Assembly: GCF_963576545.1 (NCBI RefSeq) | Contig: NC_083646.1 | Coordinates: 12,580,238-12,644,237, forward strand | Length of the DNA: 64,000 bases | Direction of reading: 5' to 3' | Source of the DNA: Limanda limanda | Lineage: Eukaryota > Chordata > Actinopteri > Pleuronectiformes > Pleuronectidae | Part shown: piece by piece, positions 28,577 to 57,550 of the stretch | Layout: the number at the start of each line of letters is the position of its first letter | Position numbering within the stretch: position 1 is the stretch's first letter | Translations under genes and position numbers: made by a program | Notes under the pieces: generated by a model | What the model was told of the DNA's origin: nothing | Databases searched by the model: none | The model's input: the letters and a program-made list of their open reading frames with translations, nothing else

Positions 28577-28733
28577 GAGGAGAGGAGAGGAGAGGAGAGG
28601 AGAGGAGAGGAGAGGAGAGGAGAGGAGAGGAGAGGAGAGGAGAGGAGAGGAGAGGAGAGGAGAGGAGAGGAGAGGAGAGGAGAGGAGAGGAGAGGAGAGG
28701 AGAGGAGAGGAGAGGAGAGGAGAGGAGAGGAGG
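28577..28733 (+). repeat. (AGGAG)n pentanucleotide array, 157 bp
   Basis: About 31 nearly perfect copies of the 5-bp unit AGGAG, purine-only on this strand. It lies between the possible upstream noncoding exon of ATP8B2 (ending 28490) and its alternative coding exon (29246-29313). Confidence 0.97.
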
Positions 28734-28907
28734 AAATGTTGCTCAATTACTCTTTCTCATCCTCACATAGGAGGAGACTGATAGTGGATCTGGCCGGAGC
28801 CAGCGGTCCCCACAGACACAAAGTGCCACAGAGACAGAAGCTGCTCTCTGCTGAATGTCATTTCCTCATTATGGTTCTATTCTCACACACCAGAGATGGC
28901 CTGTCGT

Positions 28908-28919
28908 GCATGTGTGTGT

Positions 28920-28954
<35 letters not shown>
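28908..28954 (+). repeat. (GT)n microsatellite
   Basis: Short GT run upstream of the alternative ATP8B2 exon. Confidence 0.9.
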
Positions 28955-28957
<3 letters not shown>

Positions 28958-29245
28958 TGTTGTGTACTTTCACTTCATTGCAGCAAAGATACGACATGTT
29001 TTTCAAACCCTGAAGCGAAAAAAAAAGAGACATGTCAGTAGATAAAGTGCATCAGCTGAAAACAGATACAATCACTGTTTGGTCAAAAAACAATACAAGA
29101 CTTTTCTCTCTCACACATTTTGGATTAGAAGAAAATAGTTTGTTTTGTGCAGTTCAAACTTCACCTACTTTAAGCACTCAGCACCCCACTGTGTCCTCCT
29201 CCCTGCTTCTCCTCCTTCACCTCCCCCTCTTCTCTCCCTCTGCAG

Positions 29246-29313
29246 ACAGTCTAATGGGCCATAGCCGAAGGAAGCCGGCAGAGTGGAGATGTTCAGAAAG
29301 AGATTTCCTCCAG
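29246..29313 (+). CDS. atp8b2: Alternative first coding exon of ATP8B2
   Basis: The exon has a strong acceptor (CCCTCTGCAG) and donor (CCAG then GTCAGT). Its ATG at 29289 reads MFRKRFPP and ends in phase 1, exactly the phase needed to join the shared exon at 35178. The joined reading is MFRKRFPPEEERKVRAND. Mammalian ATP8B2 has a short isoform that, as I recall it, starts with a similar basic stretch ending KRPPEEERRARAND. The exon has an acceptor, so at least one untranslated exon lies upstream. The other ATG in the exon (29251 frame) ends in the wrong phase and would not give a flippase. Confidence 0.72.
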
Positions 29314-30183
29314 GTCAGTCTCAGACGATGAACATGCTGTTTTTTTTTCTCGCCTTTTATTCATCGTCCAAGTAGAAATACAAAGTAAAGCACACGTGAA
29401 GGAATATAACATATAAACACTGTCAGGTGGTTAGATACAAAGCTTCACACAATCAATTGCAAACAGTAAATATTATTTTTAAACTACATATTTGATATGT
29501 AATATGTATACTGTATATCAAATTTATATTGATGTTGAGATTCAATTTGGAGCACAGGTTTAAGGTATTCAAAGCTTTTAACACCTCAAATTTATGGATA
29601 TACTGTAGAAGTTGGCCTGCAAAATGATGACACTGCACAGAAATAAAAAATGTTGTCTAATCCTCTCCTACACATTAAATACGCTCTTTAATTACCCTAA
29701 TGTCAGTGTTACTGGTGATTCAATGGAATTACTGAACGCTGAAGGTATGGTAATAGATTATAATATGATCAATATGAACAAACCTAAAACAGACCAGTGT
29801 CTCTGATAATTGGTACATTGTCATCAGTTGTAAATTAACTTGTGAACTTGACTGATGATACTCAGCCTGCAGCAACAGTGTGTAGTTATACACTCTATGT
29901 GGTAAAGACTAGGGTTGCAAAGGGACGGAAAGTTTCCATGGGAAGTTAAGCTCGGGAATTTTGGGAACTTTGAAAATAATATCAATGATATTACTGGGGA
30001 AAAACATATTAGCATGCTGATTGAGGATTGTTCATCTGTTCATCTAGCCTATTTCCATACATTTATCCATCAATTGTAAAATATTTTTACAGACGATTCC
30101 AATTGTTTGGCTAACTATTTATATCTCTGGCATTGCATTAGTGTTTTTTTACATACTTTTTTCTCATCTTATTCTACAGAACA

Positions 30184-30390
30184 ATGCTATGTGCACTATC
30201 TCATGCGTGGAGACATTTCACCCCATCCAATGTAGAAGGAAAGGCTGTGTACATTTGCAAATACTGTGCAAAGACCTATGTTAAGAATGACACAACGACG
30301 CAGAAGCATACAGTCAAGTGCCCAAAGTTTCCTCAGGGCTCAAATCAGCATATGACAAAACAAAATGTTTATATTTATGTCTGTATATGA
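30184..30390 (+). pseudogene. BED zinc-finger exon of a hAT transposase (fragment)
   Basis: The reading frame contains WRHFTPSNVEGKAVYICKYC followed by AKTYVKNDTTTQKH and TVKCPKF. Its aromatic start, CX2C pair and HX3C pair are the BED-finger pattern of hAT transposases. It is preceded by a splice acceptor-like ATTCTACAG. The downstream RNase-H-like catalytic domain is absent. It lies inside the 639-bp element and should not be counted as a host gene. Confidence 0.65.
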
Positions 30391-30439
30391 CAAGGTAAAT
30401 ACAGTTAGTATAAATTACCCACAACATTTCCAGTTAAAT

Positions 30440-30502
30440 CCCGTTAATACCCGTTAATTCCCGTTAATTCCCGTATATTCCCGTTAATTCCCGTTAATTC
30501 CC
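30440..30502 (+). repeat. 10-bp minisatellite inside the hAT element
   Basis: About six copies of the unit CCGTTAATTC, with variants, just before the right inverted repeat of the element. Confidence 0.85.
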
Positions 30503-30779
30503 ATGGAAAGTTTCCAACTTTGAAAATTCCCGGAATTTTGCAACCCTAGTAAAGACACAGATTTGTGTTGCTGTTGTTGTTTTGACATTTTAGTATCTTT
30601 CCACTGCCTCAGTGTTTTGTCCTAAGTGTCTTTACATCCCAGTGAGTTGATGACATCACTTTAACTAAACCCAATTGCTCCATGAGCCAACATGCAGCTG
30701 ATGGAGGGGGGTTGTCTTCTGGAGAAATAACAGTGGACACTTCAAGCACACGTGTGATTTACCTGGAGTGGGGAAACAT

Positions 30780-31110
30780 CTTCATGCGCGTGCCCGATGC
30801 AACATCATAAGAGATGTGCGTGTGGCCGATCCTCACGGGCACCTGCCTGGCCCCTCCCACTGCGGTGCACGTCCTCCGCTTTCAGTGGAACGTATGAAAC
30901 TCCAAAGTACGCCACGGACGGAATCCAACCGGCTCCCAGTGGTTAGATCCAAAATGGCGGCCAGTTGCCTCATTGAGCCAGTCGCCCTGCAGAGGCGGTT
31001 TCCACGGCAACGTCCGTCAGATGCGGAGCCGGTGTGATGACGTAATGCGCAGGAGCTGTTTATGTTGTGGATGAGAAGAAGAGGAAGATGCAGACTGTGC
31101 ACGTGGGTGC
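30780..31110 (+). promoter_or_regulatory. CpG-rich promoter candidate for ATP8B2
   Basis: A GC- and CpG-rich stretch about 450-770 bases before the ATG at 31554. It contains a YY1-type AAAATGGCGGCC (30951-30962), an RFX X-box-like GTTTCCACGGCAAC (30998-31011) and a CRE/ATF-like TGATGACGTAAT near 31035-31046. These motifs are typical of TATA-less vertebrate promoters. Use as a promoter is inferred from motifs and position. Confidence 0.5.
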
Positions 31111-31553
31111 GTGCATGGATCGATGAGGCTGTTGTCGAGCAGAACTGATGGAAAAACACACAACTGATGTCGGTTTTATGCAACAATAACACAAATATTT
31201 CAAAACATTTAGGACATTGAAATTCACTCGTAAGCTGTTTATTTCAAATAAAATCAGAGCATATGATGAGTGACCTTAATATAGAATGACCTCACTGTTT
31301 CTGCGGAAGGAGGTCCGTGTGTGTGTGTTTTGGGGAGCAGCGAGAGAGAGAGGGAGAAGAGAGAGAGAGAAGAGAGAGAGATAGAGAGAGGGGGCTGATG
31401 ATGGGACAGAGCGCGAGTTGCATCCAACTTGTGTGAAGTTGCGGAGCTGCGCAGCTTCGTCCCCGCATCCTTCATGCGGGAGATGTTGCGTCCACTGCGC
31501 ATTTCTGACGAACACTCACCCGCACGGTGACCGTCAAAGTTTAAAGAGCAGAG

Positions 31554-49457
<17,904 letters not shown>

Positions 49458-49625
49458 AGCATTCATAATGAACGGAAGAGTTACTTGTTGGCTGCTGTTC
49501 ATCAGATGTTTGCCCCTTCATACAGGATGTGCTGAGTGCTTTTCTGGAGATGTGCTCAGATACTGAGAGCATGTGAACTGTTATAAAATCACACAGGGCT
49601 CTGTTTCCCAGCTGATACATCTCGA

Positions 49626-49631
49626 AATAAA
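49626..49631 (+). promoter_or_regulatory. Polyadenylation signal, ATP8B2
   Basis: AATAAA 169 bases after the ATP8B2 stop codon. Confidence 0.6.
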
Positions 49632-49639
49632 CCATTTTC

Positions 49640-51350
49640 ATCTTAATCACGGGAGAAAGTGACACTCCCTGATGAGATGGGCTTTGCCAACTACGAGCTG
49701 GGATTGAATGGTGATATATTGAACATGTTTCCACAGCGTACAATCACGAGTGGCTGACAGAATATCATGAGATTGACGATGTGCAACGTCTAAATGAGGG
49801 ATGGAAATAGATGCGAAGATAACTTTATTATAATTCCTTATCTCAAAGATTGTTTCCACTTTCACAAAGATTAGCCTCATTGACAGCTATAAGGCAAACA
49901 GTATTCCTCCAGATGAGCTGAATAACTTTCAGCGAAGTGTTTGTATCTCTGTGTTCACTATAGTTCTCAGTGAGAACGCTACCCTCAGCTACAGAACATC
50001 GCAGAAGACTCTCGAGAGATTTCTGAGCCTTTTCTCTCATTGATACGTTTTATTTGACTTCTACTCCACATGTTCTCTTTTTTGCATCATATTGATGTGT
50101 TTTATATAAGGGCCCATATTTGAGTTGCACCTACACAGCCAACTCTTATTTTCTTCTGTTGGCAAATTGGACCTTTCTGTTGGTCTGACAAAGGCCCAGT
50201 TCATCTTTATGCACCTCTGATGTAATGATAGAGTCTGGCTGACTCGGACACGGGCGCAGTGCAAAGAAACCAAGTCTCGATCATACATGTGACTTTTTGT
50301 GTGAACCGGATTCCTACCGTATACACACTGTTCAATAAGTGCTTTAAATTAGTCTTACTTTTTTTAGTCCCTTTTATTTGAATGAAGGGAAGAGGTTTGG
50401 GAATAATTATGCCTTAGTAATGCCAAAATTTGAGTCATGTAACTTCTCATTTCTGACTCCTGATGCATCCATCCAGCATGGCACTGCATCACATTGCAAA
50501 TCCAGACATGGGGTGAGATAATCATTATAGGGTAAACAGAGGAACAGTATAAATCTGCTCTCTGATCTCTCCAAAGGGGCAGAGGATATGGTCTGGATAA
50601 ACATATTGAAATGAATATACTGTACCGTAGCTGACCCCATGCTTTGTTCATGCACGGGCAATTTCTGAGGGCAAAATGTGAAGCTGTCGAAAGGTGGTCA
50701 ATAAACATATGACCTCTCTGTCACAGGAGAGAAACACACCGTGTCCATGCAAATCTCATTTCATGTAACAAGTTTCCGCTAGAAATGACTATGGTGCAAG
50801 AAGTAGAAACATGTGTAGCGAAACGTGAAATTATGTAAAGTTAAAAAGAACCGAAAGCAGGAGAATTTTACCACAAAAAGATTTATTGTGGCAAAAACAA
50901 AAATCAAGCTTTGGGAAACTACCACTTTCTACATGCAAAGGTGGAAATATGTATAGATTTGAGCAGTGTGCAAATCCAAAAGCAGTTTAATTACCTTTGA
51001 ATAAAATAAAATAATAAAATAATGAAATAAAAGCTGCAGTCAATTTGAATTGTGCCTCGTGTGGATAATATCAGGATTATTTAAATACAAATGTAGACAC
51101 GGACTGAGTATGTTAAATTTGTCTGAGGGGGGATTTCTTCTGCGTCTCTGTGGGATTTCACAATAACGGGTCTGAGGGATCATAGAGGAAGCTGCCAACT
51201 GTTCTTCACTATCATGTGTGTGGTGGAGGGCTGTCTGTTGTTGGACTGACACGAGTTTGGATGAAGCTGGTTCACAGACACGACTTTCTCCAGCTGTTGC
51301 CGTTTGCGTGAATCCTGGGTGATGGTGTGACGACTCGGCGAAGGGAGACG
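49640..51350. other. Intergenic region, ATP8B2 to IL6R
   Basis: No exon or repeat family that I can name, apart from an A/T-rich AATAAAATAAT stretch near 51003-51030. The IL6R promoter should be within the last few hundred bases; no TATA box is obvious. Confidence 0.5.
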
Positions 51351-51361
51351 CGTGCACGACA

Positions 51362-54300
51362 ATGCGGATCTTTCTCCCTGTTCTGCTCGCTCTTTGCTCC
51401 TCGCTGGTCCGCGGCATTTTCGAAGGCAGCTGTCCCAGGAGAGGTGAGATCCGACGTGGACTTGTTTTCTTCTTTCTTCATTTCTTCTTGCCCTTGTTTG
51501 TTTCTGACTGTGAAGTCCAGTCAGAAACACACTTTACAGATATGGATCGTTTTGAGTCACTCAGTTCCTGTTTTGATTTTTTAAAGAACAGATGTTAAAG
51601 CGTCTTAGTTTGGTCTTGTCCACAGGGAGAGATTCAATGATTTTTAACTGAACCTGACATTTAAAGAGATCTAGGTTTAACCTAACAAATCAGATAGTGT
51701 TGTTATTATTAGTAGTAGTATTAGCAGTAGTAGTAGTAGTAGTAGTATAAATATTACATTTCTTAATTGTTATAGCAGCAGTTACAAAGTCCTCTAAAAA
51801 TATGAAAATGTATTATTATTATATTACTTAATTGTTACAGCAGCAGTTACAAAGTGCTCTACAAGAAAGATAAGTCATTAATATTATTAACGTTATTATG
51901 ACAAGAATGAACAGACTTTTTCTAATTGAAATAGCTGCTCTCTTTGTTCACTTTACTCTTTACTTACCAATCAGATTCAAGTTTAAATGTGTTTTTAACC
52001 TTGGTCATGTTTGTTGTACAAACCTGTAGGAGGGGGTTGTGTGGATTTGAGGCAACTTCTCCTCATTTGATGTAAAACAAATCCTGAACTTAAATCACTG
52101 ACATTATTTAGGAAAAAAGTTTGTGAAAGGACATTGAACGTAAAAGCATTCCACACTCTGCAGATAACATGTAAGTTTCCCCAGGGACAAGCCAGAGAAC
52201 TGGAGGACACCGAGGAGGGGAGGGGGGGAAACAGTTCGGACTAAGGGCAATGGACTTCCAGGAAACAGGAAGATACACAAATACAGCTCACGTCGTAATT
52301 GGCTGTGAAAGTTCTGAGCACATAAGAACACTGTAAATATCAGAAATCGTAAATATGAAGTGAGGGTTGACCCAAAGAGGTGCGAGTTTGAGAAAAAGAA
52401 ATGGGGAAGAGGACCCACAAATTAAAAGGGGAAGTTCAAAAGGAGGTGGATATACATTGTTGTTGCATCTTATGTGCTGTATCTTGTCAACTGTGACTAT
52501 AGCAATACTCAAGGCATAACTCAAAATAGACTTGGATGCACGATTAAAGATTGCTCACACAGACTTTTTTCTTTATTAATTCTTTAAAATGTTTTTCTCA
52601 TTTGTTTTTCACTGCAGACCCCCCACCAGGTGTGTCGGTTTTATCCTCGGGCAGTAACCTGGTTCTCACCTGCAAAGGTCATGTAACGGTGGATGGAGTA
52701 AAGGTCAACATTGCCAGAAACAGCCCAAACGCCAACAGGAGATCGAGTTCTTCAGTAGCACCCACAACCACTGGAAACATTATATACAGCAAACAGGAGA
52801 GTTCCCTAAAGGAAGAACAGCACATCAGCCCTGAGGCAGAAGTCAGTACTGTGACGACAGAAACCAGAGGCCCCAGAGACAGAGATACAGCAAACACAGC
52901 TTCTCCCACTACTCACGTGACCCAACCGACCAGCGTGGGTGGGCTGCTGAGGGGGCAATCCAACTCGGAGGTAGAGTCGGATGAAGAGGGAGATTACTGG
53001 GAAGAGGAGGAGGAGGAAGGGGAGAACGGGAGCAGGGTAACAAGAGGCACAAAATCACGGCCCCAGTGGAAGTTGAATGGGAAGACAGTGGGGACGGGGA
53101 AGCAAGAGGGGAGAGAAATCACATTTGAGAAGAGAGGATCGACTCTGTCTCTGTTCTCAGTGAGAGAGACGGACTCTGGGAGGTACAGCTGTCATCACAG
53201 AGGAAGAGAGAAGTTCTCCTTTAGGGTAGTTGTTGAAGGTGAGTCCGAATAATGGAGGAGTAAAGTTAGAGGTGATGTGTCACTTTGATTTGAGAAAAAG
53301 GAAACAACTGTTCTGTCATGTTTTAACTGATAAATCAAATCAAGGTTTAACATTGGTGGTAAAAAGGGCCAAACATTGTGATCAGTGGGCACAGAGACTT
53401 CGAATGAAACCCTGACTTATGTAATGTCTGCAAAGAAAAAGGCCTGTTTACAGAAAAATAATCAACATTTTTATTTATTTATCAGGCTTAAACGAGGCAC
53501 TTTTAGGGGCGGATCCAGGGTTTGGGCAAGGGGACGCATTGCCCCCCAGCTGAAATCGAATTGGCCCCTGAAGCGCCACTGTCCCGTCATTAGTCTTTAA
53601 GAACATTTTTGTTTTCTTACTTTTTTGAAGAAACAGTGTGCATGAAAAAGCTCAATCAAAGCTCTAGCACTAACAGTAAACAAGGAATGAACGACTTACT
53701 GAATCAGGAATTATGCATGGTTGTTGGACATATAATTGGCTGATTTAGAAAAATCCCAGGTCTGACACTGCAAATAAACCCTTGTCACATCCTCTCAAAT
53801 GTGAGGATTTGTGTTTTGGCACAATCCTCACATTCGGCTCTTGGATAATAGTGGACCAAAGTTTGCTTCTCCTTCTAAAGGCAACATATGACAGATTGTA
53901 TTAATGTCCTGTCAGATCCTCCTGAGAGTCCCAGGCTGTCCTGCTACAAGAAGTCCCCAAGCAGTAAGATCCGCTGTGAGTGGACGCCACAGAGGCCTGT
54001 GAGCAGACACATGAACTGTTCCCTCATGCTGAATAAAAGGTGAGGACACGCATACAATAGAAATTCACCAAAATGTGATAAACGTGGAAAAACAAAATCC
54101 TAGTGCCACTCCCTCTATCAAATATTTTCCAAAAGTTAGGATGTGCTTCCTTGGGTCTCACCCCACCCCTTTACACAATTTCATGGAAATCAGTTTGGTA
54201 GTTTTTGCGTAGTCCTGGACAGAGAAAGACAAACAGCAATGAAAACATCACCTCCTTTGCAGATGTTATTACTTGAAAGAGTTGTTGGTGAAGGCATCAG

Positions 54301-57300
54301 GTATGTTTGTGGTTTCCAAACCGATACAGAGAGTATATAGAATATGTACAGTTAATGTGACTTTTGATAATGTTCTCTGAAACCGTGTTGTGGGTTATCG
54401 GTTTCCTGTCAGAAATGACAAATTTGAGAATTTGCTGATTTTAGATCAAAAATTAAATAATTTGAAAGAGTGGAACTACTGTGAAAAGTGTTTTATTAAG
54501 TGTAAGTTATATCATCATTATAAGTGTCTTCCCTTCCACCTTCTAGCAGACCAACAGGCGCATTCCTTCATTACCAGTGCTCATACTCATCTCGTTTCTC
54601 CCGGTACTGGTGCGCTGTGGACTTCAATGAGGACGAGCTGAGGACGTTTCACATGGCCTATCTCTGCGTTACAAGCGTCGCAGGCAATGCCACCAGCGCC
54701 CCGCTGCACTTCACACCTCTGAACATTTGTAAGCGAGCGTGTCCATGTCAGCTTGGTGCTAAAGTTCTAAAAGCTCTGTGAAGCTACTCTCACTGTTTTA
54801 CCTCCTGCCTTCACAGTGAAGCCGGACCCCCCATCAGACATCACAGTCACACAGGTGGAGGGACATGAGACATGGATAAAGGTCAACTGGAATTTTTCCA
54901 CATCCTGGAAGACTCAAGACAGATATTATACACTAATCTATGAGATAAAATATCAACCGCTGGAGTCCTCGAATCATCATGAGCAGGTGGGTGGTGGCGG
55001 AGCGACTGACAGAGTTTTATGCCTCTGTACTGGCAAGGCATTATGCTTTTATCTTGTCTGTGAGTATGTTGGTGCGTCCTTTCCATTCTTGTGAAGGATG
55101 AAATCTCTTTAAATTTGGTGCAGACATTCAGTTAGACTCAGAGATGAACTGATTTGATTTTGTTCAAAGGTCAAAGATCACTTTGATCTCACAAAAATTT
55201 GGCACAAGTGTTCAGTAAGACCAACAGATTAACAGATTTGATTTCATGAATCTGGAAAAAAACAAATGGTAGACTGAAACTTTTAGTTGCGGCAATGTGG
55301 TTATTCTATTTGAACATGTGAACCATTGTAACGTGTCGTTGGTACAGAGCTAGCAACATGGACCGTACAATTCCTGGACTCCATGGCTCGATAATAAAGC
55401 TGTTACTCATACATGATGAGCAGAACATAGCCGTAGGCCACACCAGCACGTTACGAGACAGGATCTCCTTCAGTCAATCAGCATGTAAATTGGCTGTTTC
55501 ACCAAACATTCACAGTTGATGTGTGTTACTGTTCACAGCTGACATTCTCACTGACCTGAAAAAGTTACTCCGCTGTAATTCGGTTAACGTCACAGTAATG
55601 TATATTTTCCTGGTTTCCTGTGTCTGTGTTTATGCAGATAAAAATGATTACGAACTTGCGCTCCCACACCATCACTGATGTGATGCCTGGTGTTAAATAC
55701 CTGATTCAGCTCAGGACTAAGGAAGAATATGAAGGCCTCTGGAGCAACTGGAGTTCCCCTGTCAACGTCAGCAGCTGGACAGGTAAATATATATAGTATA
55801 ACGCTACTTCAAAAGTATTATGTGTCGGTGTCACCGTTATCAGTAGAAAACTAAAGTTACTATAGCTAATTGCCCAGAGCCAACAGCCAAGAAACGTCCC
55901 AGTTGGTTTAAGACATGAACGTGATATAAATTGACCTGGAACTTTATCGACAAGCACTCAAGCCATTCATAATCCACCCTGGACACAGACAAAAGTAGTC
56001 ATGACAACCTGAGGAAGCAGAGCTCCTGTTTCCTTCCTGGAAAAACTGAGCATGAAATCATCCACTCACACATGCAGAGTTTTAAAGATGTGTTTCTTTT
56101 CCTATTTGAATCCGTTCACTCTGTTTCGGAAGTTTACACCTAAATAAAATGAAAACAAAATCTCTTTTAGGAAAAATGTTTGATCTTTTTATTTCTCAAG
56201 TTTGATGGATCAATTCTAAAATATTCAACAACACTCTTTACACTAACTTTAAAGAGGTGCTGGTTAGTGGATTTTATATGTTATCTTTGGGACAAAAGGA
56301 GACCTTGTTTTTTCAGTCTTCATGCTAAGCTAAACTCATTTACTCATTGTCTAGCTGCACATTTATTGTGAATTCCATTATTTGAATTATTGAAATGATT
56401 AGACATGATTATTGAGACATTGAAGTTGCTTCTCACAGCAAAAAGGCAAATGAGCCTAATTGCCAAAATGTGTATCTACAGCCCTCTGAAACTTGATAGT
56501 AGCTTTTCTGATTTATGTCAAAATTGTTTTATCTCCTCAGCTTATGAACTCAGTGATGATCTGATGGCCACGATGGTAAGAGTCTGAAGAGTGTGTCATT
56601 GATCTGTGAGGAAAGGATTTGTACTTTATCTTGTTTTATTTTCCTGCAGAAACTCACATTGTCTCTTCTGTCTGTTTCTTTAATCGACAGTTCCCAGAAT
56701 CTATAGAGGAAGGATCTGCTGCAGAGGACGTCACACCCAATGGTGTGTGTGTGTTTGTGTGTGTGTGTGCGTGTGTGTGTGTGTGTGTGTGCGTGTGCGT
56801 GTGTGCGTGAGAGAGAGAGGGATATTAACACGTACAAAATCTGTAAATGTGCAATGAGATTTGCAATTGTATTGACATTTGTACACATGTAGACAAATCT
56901 GCAAATGTTTGCATGGATCTGTGAATGTGTGGATGGACATTGATGGATTGAATACACATTTCCAGATTGCATTTTCAAATTTCAGCACATATTCCTTTAC
57001 ACATTTAAAAATCTGATTATGCACACACAAATTGAGACACAACTCTCTCAGCCGCACACACGCGCACACACACACACACACACACCGCAACACACACACA
57101 CACTTACACTTTAAAGTGCTCAAAATAATATTGCTGAACTTTCAACATATGTCAGGGAACAGGACATATTAGCATATTAATAGATCCCAGTCACAAAATG
57201 AGGAAGGAAGGCGAGAAGGTACATCCAAGCAATTTTTTGGCCATTAGGGGAAATCCTTCACGACAAAACCTTTTAAATATGTAATTTTCAGGAACAAGGA

Positions 57301-57460
57301 CGGGTTATAGGGGGGATATAAGCTGCTGGATTGAGACTTTAAATGTTTTCAGTGCTGAAAACGCCCCCCCGGCCCTCTCGGCTCTAACAGGAAGCCATGT
57401 CATCATGATAAGTGAGGCTCAATAACGAAACGTGCCACAGGATACATGGCTCAACACACC

Positions 57461-57550
<90 letters not shown>

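Larger units (their letters stand above)
24700..29240. other. AQP10 to ATP8B2 intergenic region with possible 5' noncoding exons
   Basis: No protein-coding exon is supported. Two stretches end in good splice donors and could be untranslated first exons feeding the alternative ATP8B2 exon: one ending at 26192 (AAAG then GTAGGT) and one ending at 28490 (GCACG then GTGAGT). The first carries a 19-codon upstream reading frame starting at 26131. Both are inference. The region also holds MITE and LINE remnants and a purine-only pentanucleotide array. Confidence 0.4.
29910..30548 (+). mobile_element. Non-autonomous hAT-type DNA transposon with BED-finger exon
   Basis: The element is 639 bp. Its ends are exact inverted repeats (TAGGGTTGCAAA at the left, its complement at the right), and a second inverted block (GGAAAGTTTCCATGGGAA) lies just inside each end. 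It is flanked by a perfect 8-bp direct repeat, GTAAAGAC, at 29902-29909 and 30549-30556, the target duplication size of the hAT superfamily. It lies between the two alternative first coding exons of ATP8B2. It carries a BED-finger fragment (30184-30390) but no catalytic domain, so it could only have moved with help in trans. Confidence 0.85.

Noticed and set aside
28577..28733. Possible CRISPR-like array
   Set aside because: A simple 5-bp tandem repeat without spacers in vertebrate DNA.
30184..30390. Host zinc-finger gene (ZBED type)
   Set aside because: It lies wholly inside an element with hAT ends and target duplication and has no catalytic or downstream domain.
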